Shown piece after piece: positions 23,011 to 31,541 of a stretch of 41,704 nucleotides of DNA; position 1 is the stretch's first letter; the number at the start of each line of letters is the position of its first letter. The DNA is from Cytophagales bacterium (GTDB taxonomy: Bacteria; Bacteroidota; Bacteroidia; Cytophagales; Cyclobacteriaceae), in contig JAAFHY010000020.1 of assembly GCA_013298505.1 (NCBI GenBank), forward strand, positions 1 through 41,704, given 5' to 3'. Under the pieces are notes generated by a model. It was given only the letters and a program-made list of their open reading frames with translations, did no database searches and was not told where the DNA came from. The translations under genes and the position numbers were made by a program.

Positions 23011-24424
23011 ACTATCAATTTTTCTGGCTGCCCTGCTCGTAGCAGGCGTAGGCCATGCACAACAGGAACCTACTACATCATTTACGCTAGAGCAATGCAT
23101 TGATTACGCATTGAAGAATTCAATCAATGCGCAAAACGCAATTATCGATCAGCAAATAGCAGCCGCAAAGGTGAAAGAGACAGTTGGATTGGGTCTACCT
23201 CAAATTAGCGGTAGCGCATCGGTTCAGCACAACGAACAATTGAGAAGGTTTTTTGGAAGATATACTACCACTGGTTTTAGTTTTTTTCCTGTTACGCCTG
23301 GTGCCAATGAAGGTGATGTTTTAGCTCAACAGAATTTTTTTCAGTTAAAAAGCAGTGGTGACGTTGGGTTGAATGTAGACCAGTTGATTTTTTCAGGTTC
23401 TTACTTTGTGGGATTGCAAGCTTCAAAAGCCTATAAAGATTTGTCAATCAAAAATGCCAACCAAACAAAAGAGCAAGTAGTACAGCAAGTAACCAAAGCC
23501 TATTATAATGTTTTGATTAACGATGAAAGAGAAGCCCTGTTTGCGAATAACATTGCACGACTTGATTCTCTTCTACGAAGCACGAAAGCCCTAAACAAAA
23601 ATGGTTTCGCTGAAGATATTGATGTGGATCGGATTCAGGTAACATACAATAACATATCAGCCGAACGTCAAAAATTTATAAACCTTAAGAAATTAGGGGT
23701 TGAACTTTTGAAGTTTCAAATGAGTTATCCGATTGATCAACCACTTGAGCTTGTTGGTAAAATTGAAGATGTTCAGGTAAATTCTGATGTGAATTCGTAT
23801 CAGCAAAATTGGGACTATAAGACAAGGATCGATTATCAAATTTTGGAGACAAATCAAAAGCTCCAGAAGTTGAACATCAAAAATCAATATGCTGGTGCTT
23901 TACCTCGCATTTCTGCGTCTGCCAACCTAGGTTATTTTACTCAATCAACTGATATTGGAGGATTATTTAAAACTAATGCCAACATTTCAGACAACGAAAA
24001 CATTGGTCCAGATAAATGGTATGGTTATTCGTCATTTGGCTTGACCATGAGCATGAACATCTTCACAGGCTTTCAGCGTCAATATAAAATCCAGCAGGAA
24101 AAACTTACGCTGCGGAAAGTTGAGAATGGATTTAATACACTAAAGCAATCCATTAACTTAGAAACTAAACAAGCGTCAATCAATTTTGAAAATGCCATTA
24201 CCTCCCTTAAATCTCAAAAGGAAAATATGGACTTGGCATCGAAGGTGGCGCGAGTTACTAAGGTGAAATATGAGCAAGGAGTAGGCTCTAACATTGAAGT
24301 GATAGACGCAGAAAACAGCCTTCGCCAAGCTCAGACAAATTATTACTCAGCTTTGTTCGATGCCATGGTGGCCAAAGTAGATATCGACAAAGCCTACGGA
24401 AAATTAGTACCCTCTCAAAAATAA
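22994..24424 (+). CDS. TolC-family outer-membrane efflux protein
   Basis: Start ATG 22994 gives 476 residues and a clean signal peptide (MSQFYKLSIFLAALLVAGVGHAQQ); a longer frame upstream is an overlap artefact. The mature protein opens with the outer-membrane-efflux motif FTLEQCIDYALKNSINAQNA and has the two helical hairpin repeats of the family (QVTKAYYNVLINDEREALFANNIARLD in the first; TKVKYEQGVGSNIEVIDAENSLRQAQTNYY in the second). It forms the trimeric outer-membrane duct for the RND pump encoded by the next two genes. It overlaps the TetR gene by 17 bases and ends 18 bases before the fusion-protein gene. Confidence 0.95.
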   Translation: MSQFYKLSIFLAALLVAGVGHAQQEPTTSFTLEQCIDYALKNSINAQNAIIDQQIAAAKVKETVGLGLPQISGSASVQHNEQLRRFFGRYTTTGFSFFPVTPGANEGDVLAQQNFFQLKSSGDVGLNVDQLIFSGSYFVGLQASKAYKDLSIKNANQTKEQVVQQVTKAYYNVLINDEREALFANNIARLDSLLRSTKALNKNGFAEDIDVDRIQVTYNNISAERQKFINLKKLGVELLKFQMSYPIDQPLELVGKIEDVQVNSDVNSYQQNWDYKTRIDYQILETNQKLQKLNIKNQYAGALPRISASANLGYFTQSTDIGGLFKTNANISDNENIGPDKWYGYSSFGLTMSMNIFTGFQRQYKIQQEKLTLRKVENGFNTLKQSINLETKQASINFENAITSLKSQKENMDLASKVARVTKVKYEQGVGSNIEVIDAENSLRQAQTNYYSALFDAMVAKVDIDKAYGKLVPSQK

Positions 24425-24442
24425 ATTAAGAACCCCAACTAT

Positions 24443-25570
24443 ATGAAATCAAAAATATACTCATCTCTTTTATTAGCCGCATCCCTTACTGCCTTGCTAG
24501 CAGCCTGCGGTGGAGAAACTACCAACAAACAAGCCAAGCTTACTGAACTGCGCACCCAACAAGCCGACTTAGCTAAAGAAATTAAAAAACTAGAAGCCGA
24601 GGTTGCCAAAGAAAATCCACAAGCTTCTACCGCAAAGTCGAAAGAAGTGGGTGTTCAAGAATTAAAACCGCGCCCGTTCGATCACTACATCAATACTCAA
24701 GGTGCTATTGAGGCGGTTGATAATATTTTGGTCAGCGCCAAAACAATGGGTGTTATCACGCAAGTGTTTGTGCGCGAAGGCGATGTAGTTTCAAAAGGCC
24801 AGACATTGGCACAGATTGACAACTCACTAACTATGCGTGGAATAGAGGAGGTAAAATCAGGATTAGACTTAGCAACCACCGTATACAATCGCCAGAAGAA
24901 TTTATGGGATCAGAAAATAGGAACAGAAGTGCAATACCTACAAGCAAAAAATACGAAGGAAGGGTTGGAAAGAAAATTGGCCACGTTGAACGAGCAATTG
25001 GATATGGCTCGTATTAAATCGCCTATTAACGGATCGGTAGATGCTGTCGATATCAAGATTGGTCAGAATGCTGCACCGGGCGCTCCGGCTTTTCGGGTGG
25101 TTAGCAATGATCGGTTAAAGTTTATTGCCAATGTTTCTGAAGCGTATGTGAGAGAAGTGAAGAAAGGAAACAAAGTAGTGATTGGCTTTAGCGACATTAA
25201 TAAAACGGTCAATGGGCAAGTCACTTTTGTAGGCAAGACCATCAATCAATTATCGCGTACTTTTCCGCTCGAGGTAGCATTGATTAGCAATAACGATTTC
25301 CGTCCTAATATGACTGGCGAGTTGAAAGTTATCTTTCATTCGGAAACAGCTGCCATTGTAGTTCCTGTAAATGTGGTGCAAGATATTAACGGCCAGAAAG
25401 TGGTGTACACTGCCGAGACAATAGATGGCAAATTAGTCGCCAAGAAAAATGTAGTAGAAGTAGCCGGTGTGTATGGCAACTTTGCCCAGGTAAATACACT
25501 CAAAGCGGGCGACAAAATTATTACCGTGGGCTACCAAGGGTTGAATGATGGTGAATTAATTAAGATATAA
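24443..25570 (+). CDS. RND efflux membrane fusion lipoprotein
   Basis: 375 residues with a lipobox LLAAC (Cys22). A predicted coiled coil (about 28-58, LTELRTQQADLAKEIKKLEAEV) precedes the biotinyl-lipoyl-like half domains: ILVSAKTMGVITQVFVREGDVVSKGQTLAQID at about 93-125 and ARIKSPINGSVDAVDIKIGQNAAPGAP near 190-215. A beta-barrel region and a C-terminal VTVGYQGLNDGELI domain follow. It bridges the inner-membrane pump and TolC. The stop lies inside an inverted repeat (25562-25619) and the pump starts 73 bases later. Confidence 0.95.
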   Translation: MKSKIYSSLLLAASLTALLAACGGETTNKQAKLTELRTQQADLAKEIKKLEAEVAKENPQASTAKSKEVGVQELKPRPFDHYINTQGAIEAVDNILVSAKTMGVITQVFVREGDVVSKGQTLAQIDNSLTMRGIEEVKSGLDLATTVYNRQKNLWDQKIGTEVQYLQAKNTKEGLERKLATLNEQLDMARIKSPINGSVDAVDIKIGQNAAPGAPAFRVVSNDRLKFIANVSEAYVREVKKGNKVVIGFSDINKTVNGQVTFVGKTINQLSRTFPLEVALISNNDFRPNMTGELKVIFHSETAAIVVPVNVVQDINGQKVVYTAETIDGKLVAKKNVVEVAGVYGNFAQVNTLKAGDKIITVGYQGLNDGELIKI

Positions 25571-25619
25571 GAAGCAAGACAATAGATATAAGACACAACA
25601 GCAATCAATCTTATATCTT
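25562..25619 (+). repeat. Inverted AAGATATAAGA repeat between fusion protein and pump genes
   Basis: AAGATATAAGA (25562-25572, containing the stop codon of the fusion-protein gene) and TCTTATATCTT (25609-25619) are exact inverted copies. A second direct copy, AGATATAAGA, is at 25584-25593. The run after it (ATACTAACTACTAAC) is also low-complexity. It lies inside an operon, so it may tune the relative level of pump mRNA. Confidence 0.6.
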
Positions 25620-25643
25620 GATACTAACTACTAACGTCCCTTT

Positions 25644-28600
25644 ATGAAAGACATCGAAAAAGAATTTGGCCCCACCAGTTGGGCGATTGATAATAAAGTA
25701 AGCATTTATGTGGCTACAGTCATCATTTGCTTAGCGGGTATGTTTACCTATGTGAGCTTACCCAAAGAGAATTTCCCTGAAGTAGTGTTTCCACAGATTT
25801 TTGTGGCCACTATTTACCCAGGGGCTTCACCGTCTGATATTGAGAATTTGATTTCGAAAGAAATTGAAAAAGAAGTAAAATCAATTTCGGGTGTAAAGAA
25901 GATTAAGAGTAACTCAGTACAGAGTTTTTCAAACGTAATCATAGAGTTTGAAACGGATATTGATGTGGCTAAAGCCAAGCAAGAAGTGAAAGATGCTGTC
26001 GATCGCGCCAAGCCTAATTTGCCTACCGATTTAAAAGACGATCCGCAGGTGATTGAGATAGATATTTCTCAAGCGCCCATTATGAACGTAAACCTTTCAG
26101 GCGATTATGATTTGACTACACTGAAAAAATATGCTGAGCAAATGCAAGATGCGATTGAAGGCATTCGTGAAATCAGACGAGTAGATATTGTAGGGGCACT
26201 GACCCGCGAAATACAAATCAATATCAACATGTTTAAACTAGCCAGTGCTGGGGTCAGTCTAGATGATGTGCAGCAGGCGGTGGCAAGCGAGAACGTCATC
26301 ATCCCAGGCGGTCAGCTTTCAGTAGATGGTATGAAGCGATCACTGACGGTAAATGGCGAATTCAAATCGGCAGAGCAATTAGCAAACATCGTAGTAGGTT
26401 CAACTAAAGGTGGAAAAATCTATTTGAAAGATATTGCCGAAGTAATTGATTCTCATAAGGAACAAGAGAGCTATGCTCGTTTAGACGAGAAAAACGTGAT
26501 CACATTAAATGTAATTAAGCGAAGTGGTGAGAATTTGATTATTGCTTCAGATCAAATCAATTTGATTGTTGATAATTTCAAGAAGAATATTTTGCCTCCG
26601 GGCACAGATATTACCATTACGGCCGATCAGTCAGATAATACACGTACTACTTTGCACGATTTGATTAATACAATCATCATCGGGTTTGTGTTGGTGGTAA
26701 TCATATTGATGTTCTTCATGGGGGCCACTAACGCTTTCTTTGTGGCTATGTCTGTTCCTATTTCCAGTTTCATTGCCTTCTTAGTGTTTCCTACGTTGGG
26801 GTTCACTTTCAATTTAATGACATTGTTCTCTTTCTTGTTGGCTCTAGGTATTGTAGTGGATGATGCGATTGTGGTAATTGAAAATACGCACCGCGTATTT
26901 GACAATGGTAAAGTGCCTATCCGCAAAGCAGCGAAGATTGCCGCGGGTGAAGTATTCTTGCCCGTCTTATCTGGCACGTTGGTAGTGTTAGCTCCATTTA
27001 TTCCATTGGCATTTTGGCCAGGCGTAATTGGTAAGTTCATGGTTTACCTGCCGATCACATTGATTGTAGCTTTGTTGGCTTCCTTGCTCGTAGCTTACAT
27101 CATCAACCCTGTTTTTGCTGCCGACTTCATGACAGAACACAACCACGATCACGAGAATAAAAGTAAAATCACTCGCGGGTTTAAAGTAACTGCTATTGTT
27201 ATGGCTTCGTTGGCTTTGATGAGTTATATAGTGGGTTGGTTTGGTATGGGCAACTTCACCATCTTCATGTTTGGCGTGTACGCATTGTATCATTTTTATT
27301 TAGTTCGCGTTATCTCACATTTTCAAACTGACTTTTGGCCAGGAGTGCAAGAAGGCTACAGAAAAATTGTAGCTAAGTTTTTGCTAAACTATCGTCCAAT
27401 ATGGGTTGTATTAGCGGTGATTGGTTTGTTTGTTTTTTCGATTGTGTTTACAGGAATCAGAAAGCCACCAGTCGTTTTCTTCCCTACCGGTGATCCTAAT
27501 TTTATTTTTGCGTATGTAACGATGCCCATTGGTACTGACCAAAAAGTAACTGATTCGGTAACTAACCTCGTTGAAGAAAAGGTGGTAAGTGTGGTAGGAA
27601 GAAACAACCCGATGGTTGAGTCTATTATATCAAATGTTTCGATTGGAGCTTCAGAAGATCAGTTTGCCGGAACTAATCCCCAACCGCATCTGGGTAAAGT
27701 ATCGGTGGCATTTGTAAATTTTGCCAAGCGCAATAGCCAATCAACAAAAATTTATTTAGATAAAATTCGCGAGGCAGTAAAAGGAGTGAAGGGTGCAGAG
27801 ATTTCTGTTAACCAAGAGGCGAATGGCCCACCAACTGGTAAACCGGTTAATATTGAAGTTGCGGCTGAAGATTTTGGCGTGTTGGTTGCTACTGCCGATA
27901 AGTTGAAGCGATACTTAGATTCGCTGCAAGTGCCAGGTGTGGAAGAATTGAAATCAGATTTTCAAAACGATAAGCCAGAAATTATTGTTTCCATTGATCG
28001 TGAGAAAGCAAACCGCGAAGGGATTTCTACGGCACAAATTGGGATGGCTCTTAATACCGCCATCAACGGACGCGAAGTTTCAAAATTCAGAGATGCCAAC
28101 GATGATTATGAAATCACCTTGCGCATTGACGAAAAGTATCGCAACGATATTAATACCTTAATGAATTTACCATTAACCTATCGCGACATGAGTATGGGTG
28201 GCCAAGTGCGTCAGGTGCCAATGTCTGCCGTGGCGAAAACAGAATATTCAAACAGTTTTGCGGGTATCAGGCGGATCAATCAGAAAAGAGTAATAACACT
28301 TTCTTCAAATGTGTTGGGCGATTATAACGCAAATAATGTGGTGGCCGATATTCAAGATAAACTTTCGGACTTTTCAACACCCGATGGCGTAACAGTAAAG
28401 ATGACGGGCGAGCAAGAAGATCAGGCAGAGACTTCTGCCTTTTTGGGAGTTGCGTTTTTCATCGCATTTGGTTTGATCTTTATGATTTTAGTTACGCAGT
28501 TTAACTCTACTAGCAAGCCAATTATCATCATGGCTGAAATCATTTTCAGTATCATCGGTGTATTGATTGGATTCTCGCTTTTCAAAATGGAAATATCCAT

Positions 28601-29042
28601 TGTGATGTCGGGTGTGGGCGTTATGGCCTTAGCGGGAATAGTGGTGCGCAATGGAATTCTACTAGTAGAATTTACCGACTTATTGGTGTCGCAAGGAATG
28701 GAATTGCGCGCAGCAATTGCCGAAGCAGCAAAAACCCGTATGACGCCCGTGTTGTTAACAGCAATGGCAGCTACACTTGGTTTAATACCATTAGCAGTTG
28801 GTTTAAATATCGATTTCGTTACGTTGTTCACAGAATTTAATCCTCACATTTATTTTGGTGGCGATAACGTTGCCTTCTGGGGACCTTTGTCTTGGACAAT
28901 GATTTTTGGATTGATCTTTGGCACATTCTTAACACTTTTCTTAGTGCCAGTAATGTATTTGTTGGTGGCAAAGCTGAAGCAAAAATTATTTAAGAGAAAA
29001 TCAGGCGAAGCTAGTGCTACAGGATCTGTGGCAATGAATTAG
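25644..29042 (+). CDS. RND-family efflux pump, inner-membrane permease
   Basis: 1132 residues, longer than AcrB (about 1049). The first TM helix (about 17-38) is followed by periplasmic porter segments (FPEVVFPQIFVATIYPGASPSDIE; VDRAKPNLPTDL), then the first TM bundle with GIVVDDAIVVIENTHR, where Asp406-Asp407 match the proton-relay aspartates of AcrB. The second half repeats the plan, with GIVVRNGILLVEFTD and a final TM helix (MIFGLIFGTFLTLFLVPVMYLLV). A His/Asp-rich loop, EHNHDHENKSK, sits between TM segments near residue 500. It expels drugs, bile-salt-like compounds or metals with TolC and the fusion protein; the substrate cannot be told. A strong terminator follows. Confidence 0.96.
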   Translation: MKDIEKEFGPTSWAIDNKVSIYVATVIICLAGMFTYVSLPKENFPEVVFPQIFVATIYPGASPSDIENLISKEIEKEVKSISGVKKIKSNSVQSFSNVIIEFETDIDVAKAKQEVKDAVDRAKPNLPTDLKDDPQVIEIDISQAPIMNVNLSGDYDLTTLKKYAEQMQDAIEGIREIRRVDIVGALTREIQININMFKLASAGVSLDDVQQAVASENVIIPGGQLSVDGMKRSLTVNGEFKSAEQLANIVVGSTKGGKIYLKDIAEVIDSHKEQESYARLDEKNVITLNVIKRSGENLIIASDQINLIVDNFKKNILPPGTDITITADQSDNTRTTLHDLINTIIIGFVLVVIILMFFMGATNAFFVAMSVPISSFIAFLVFPTLGFTFNLMTLFSFLLALGIVVDDAIVVIENTHRVFDNGKVPIRKAAKIAAGEVFLPVLSGTLVVLAPFIPLAFWPGVIGKFMVYLPITLIVALLASLLVAYIINPVFAADFMTEHNHDHENKSKITRGFKVTAIVMASLALMSYIVGWFGMGNFTIFMFGVYALYHFYLVRVISHFQTDFWPGVQEGYRKIVAKFLLNYRPIWVVLAVIGLFVFSIVFTGIRKPPVVFFPTGDPNFIFAYVTMPIGTDQKVTDSVTNLVEEKVVSVVGRNNPMVESIISNVSIGASEDQFAGTNPQPHLGKVSVAFVNFAKRNSQSTKIYLDKIREAVKGVKGAEISVNQEANGPPTGKPVNIEVAAEDFGVLVATADKLKRYLDSLQVPGVEELKSDFQNDKPEIIVSIDREKANREGISTAQIGMALNTAINGREVSKFRDANDDYEITLRIDEKYRNDINTLMNLPLTYRDMSMGGQVRQVPMSAVAKTEYSNSFAGIRRINQKRVITLSSNVLGDYNANNVVADIQDKLSDFSTPDGVTVKMTGEQEDQAETSAFLGVAFFIAFGLIFMILVTQFNSTSKPIIIMAEIIFSIIGVLIGFSLFKMEISIVMSGVGVMALAGIVVRNGILLVEFTDLLVSQGMELRAAIAEAAKTRMTPVLLTAMAATLGLIPLAVGLNIDFVTLFTEFNPHIYFGGDNVAFWGPLSWTMIFGLIFGTFLTLFLVPVMYLLVAKLKQKLFKRKSGEASATGSVAMN

Positions 29043-29056
29043 AATAAAATTGTATC

Positions 29057-29090
29057 AAGGTCGTCTTAGCAAATAAGACGACCTTTTTTT
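29057..29090 (+). terminator. Rho-independent terminator of the efflux operon
   Basis: Arms AAGGTCGTCTTA (29057-29068) and TAAGACGACCTT (29074-29085) form a perfect 12-bp stem with loop GCAAA, followed by a T-rich tract. It ends only 7 bases before the ATG of the next gene at 29098. Confidence 0.9.
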
Positions 29091-29097
29091 TATTTTT

Positions 29098-30345
29098 ATG
29101 CGCAATCGACTTATGGCTATCATTACTTTCACCCTTATCTTTTTATTGATTGATTACTACTTCTTTCAAGGGGTGTTGGTTGCTAGTAAAAATTGGTCGC
29201 CTGTTTGGAAGGGTATAATTCGTTACGGATTCTGGGTTCCTACCATTCTCTGTTTTTTCGCGTTGCTTTGGTGGGCGTTTGATGACCCCTATCGTTACAG
29301 CGCAAACTTTCGCAATTGGGTAATCACCGGAATCGTTGCAACTTATTTTTCAAAAGTTGTTGGCATCCTCTTTTTGTTTATAGATGATTTACAACGCGGA
29401 GTTCGCTATCTGTTTTCATTTTTTCAAAAGAAGGAAGGTCAGCCGATTGCAGGCGAACTTATCTCACGATCGGAATTTTTATCTAAAACGGCTTTGATTG
29501 CTTCGGCAGTTCCATTCGGTGCATTCACATGGGGCATTGTTTCCGGTGCGCACGATTATCGAATTAGAAAAGTGACTATCAATCTTCCAAATCTCCCAAA
29601 ATCATTTGACGGTGTTACCATCGGTCAGATTTCAGATATTCATTCGGGCAGCTTCTGGAATAAGACCGCTGTGAAGGGTGGTGTTGAAATGTTACTAAAC
29701 CAAAAGCCAGATTTGATTTTCTTTACAGGAGATTTGGTCAACAATGAAACAAAGGAAGTTAATGAGTTTATTGATGTTTTTAACAAAGTAAAGGCCCCGT
29801 TAGGTGTATTTTCAGTTACGGGCAATCACGATTATGGTGACTATAAGTCGTGGAGCACAAAAGAACAGAAGCAACAAAACTTTAATGATTTGATTCATGC
29901 GCACAAGCTACTGGGCTACGACTTACTATTGAATGAAAACCGAATCATTACACAAGGAGGGGAGAAGCTCGCATTGATTGGTGTGGAAAATTGGGGCACA
30001 CGCTTTTCAAAACATGGTGATCTTGCCAAAGCTTATGAAGGAAGTAAAGAGGCTGCTGTCAAGTTATTGCTCTCTCATGATCCCACTCATTGGGATGCCC
30101 AAGTTCGATCTAACTATAAAGACATTGACGTGATGTTTGCAGGTCATACACATGGTACGCAATTTGGTGTCAACATTGGCGATTACACTTGGACGCCTGC
30201 TCAATATGCCTACAAACAATGGGGCGGACTTTATCAAGAAGACAATCAATACTTATATGTGAACAGAGGTTTCGGATACATCGGCTATCCAGGCCGCGTA
30301 GGCATGCCGCCCGAGATTACCATTTTTGAGTTGAAGACTAGTTAA
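29098..30345 (+). CDS. Membrane-anchored metallophosphoesterase, YkuE-like
   Basis: 415 residues. Three or four N-terminal membrane helices (starting at about 6, 40, 76 and 130) precede a calcineurin-like phosphoesterase domain: ISDIHSG (about 178), FTGDLVNNE (about 211), TGNHDYGDY (about 241), LSHDPTHWD (about 325) and AGHTHGTQFG (about 348). All five metal-binding blocks are intact. Relatives hydrolyse phosphodiesters or lipid-linked phosphates at the membrane. The upstream T-tract of a terminator abuts its start codon, leaving almost no leader; a second in-frame ATG lies at 29113. Its stop overlaps that of the convergent DUF3999 gene. Confidence 0.92.
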   Translation: MRNRLMAIITFTLIFLLIDYYFFQGVLVASKNWSPVWKGIIRYGFWVPTILCFFALLWWAFDDPYRYSANFRNWVITGIVATYFSKVVGILFLFIDDLQRGVRYLFSFFQKKEGQPIAGELISRSEFLSKTALIASAVPFGAFTWGIVSGAHDYRIRKVTINLPNLPKSFDGVTIGQISDIHSGSFWNKTAVKGGVEMLLNQKPDLIFFTGDLVNNETKEVNEFIDVFNKVKAPLGVFSVTGNHDYGDYKSWSTKEQKQQNFNDLIHAHKLLGYDLLLNENRIITQGGEKLALIGVENWGTRFSKHGDLAKAYEGSKEAAVKLLLSHDPTHWDAQVRSNYKDIDVMFAGHTHGTQFGVNIGDYTWTPAQYAYKQWGGLYQEDNQYLYVNRGFGYIGYPGRVGMPPEITIFELKTS

Positions 30346-31541
30346 GCTTTTTTCAGCATCCGAATAGTAAAGAAACCCAATAGCCCAATAACCGCTAGCA
30401 TAATTGCCCAAAGCCAGTTTTTGTTTTTGAACCAAGGCTGCACAACGGAGTTCGCTGTTGTCTTTAGAGTTTCTTCATCGCCCAAATTCAAATTAGTTAA
30501 TTCGTTAGGGATTTCATTGGTGAAATGTGATAGGTCATAGCTGGCGGCACCTATTTTGTCGTTACCATATTTAATAATGTAGTTGCCTGTTGAAAGCGAA
30601 GCAATCAAACTTACTTCAGGAGACCAAGTAGTGATAGATTTAATTTTAACAGGTGGGTTATCTTCATTCAAAATAGTTACACGTAGGTTGTTGCATAGAG
30701 TCGGTTGGATTTGAATAGTGTCTTGCCTGAACGAGGTGATGACGCCCGATTGCAATGTGGTGTAGTTTCGTTGCCAGCCTTTTTCGGTTTTAAAACTATC
30801 TGCCAGCGTTTCAATTTGGTAGTTGCGATAAAATTTTTGGTTTGGGTCAGCCTCAATCGTCAACTTAGAAATGTATTGGGTTGAGTTGAACACCGAAACT
30901 GATTGGGTCATTTTATCTTTTGTAGTGGAGGCAACAGCGCGAGTAGTTGTTTTATAGTTGCCGGGCTTTCCAGTTGCCAATGAGAAATTGACACTTGATA
31001 GGGTGAGCGATTTTGCGTTAGCAACTTTAAATCTCAGATACGCAAATCGCGAAGGAGACCAAAAGACGGTATTGGAGGTATAGCGAATGTTTCTTTCTGC
31101 GATTGAAACAATCCGTTGTGCAGTATTAATTTCAAACCACTCCTTTTCATTGTTGCTGCCCTGAATCGTTACATAGTTATCATAATTTTCCTCAATAAAA
31201 TTGATGTCGGCATGATTGATGGAAACATCTGTTGATAACTTGATCGTAAAAAACAAATCCGTTTCTTTTTTTGATATGTTATAGGTTTCTAAGGCAACTT
31301 CTTGTGTTGAAACTGCATCTCGAGAGACTTTCAATAGATAAGGCGTCTCTGTTTCATCATTTGTATAAACTCGAATGTCGCTGAAACTGGGATTTAATTT
31401 TGTTAAAACCGATTCATCGAGTGGAATGGCGTACCAGCCTGCCGTTGGCACCTCAGTTACTTTACGCTGATAGCGAAATTGAGCGTGTCCGACAATGGAG
31501 GTCAATATGAGTACAATGCAAATGCTAAGCGTCTTTTTCAT
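30342..31541 (-). CDS. DUF3999-family secreted membrane-anchored protein
   Basis: 399 residues: signal peptide (MKKTLSICIVLILTSIVGHAQ), two galactose-binding-like beta domains (WYAIPLDESVLTKLNPSFSDIRVYTN near 37-62; VTIQGSNNEKEWFEI near 130), and a C-terminal TM helix (WLWAIMLAVIGLLGFFTIRML) with a short basic tail. This matches DUF3999, which in many bacteria is encoded directly after a DUF2339 gene, as here with a 17-base overlap. Function unknown; an envelope sensor or carbohydrate-binding role has been guessed from the fold only. Confidence 0.88.
   Translation of the reverse strand: MKKTLSICIVLILTSIVGHAQFRYQRKVTEVPTAGWYAIPLDESVLTKLNPSFSDIRVYTNDETETPYLLKVSRDAVSTQEVALETYNISKKETDLFFTIKLSTDVSINHADINFIEENYDNYVTIQGSNNEKEWFEINTAQRIVSIAERNIRYTSNTVFWSPSRFAYLRFKVANAKSLTLSSVNFSLATGKPGNYKTTTRAVASTTKDKMTQSVSVFNSTQYISKLTIEADPNQKFYRNYQIETLADSFKTEKGWQRNYTTLQSGVITSFRQDTIQIQPTLCNNLRVTILNEDNPPVKIKSITTWSPEVSLIASLSTGNYIIKYGNDKIGAASYDLSHFTNEIPNELTNLNLGDEETLKTTANSVVQPWFKNKNWLWAIMLAVIGLLGFFTIRMLKKA

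Noticed and set aside
26627-27040. 137-residue minus-strand ORF, with a similar one at 28421-28831
   Set aside because: Both are antisense to conserved RND pump TM coding; low complexity Asn/Thr/Lys composition.
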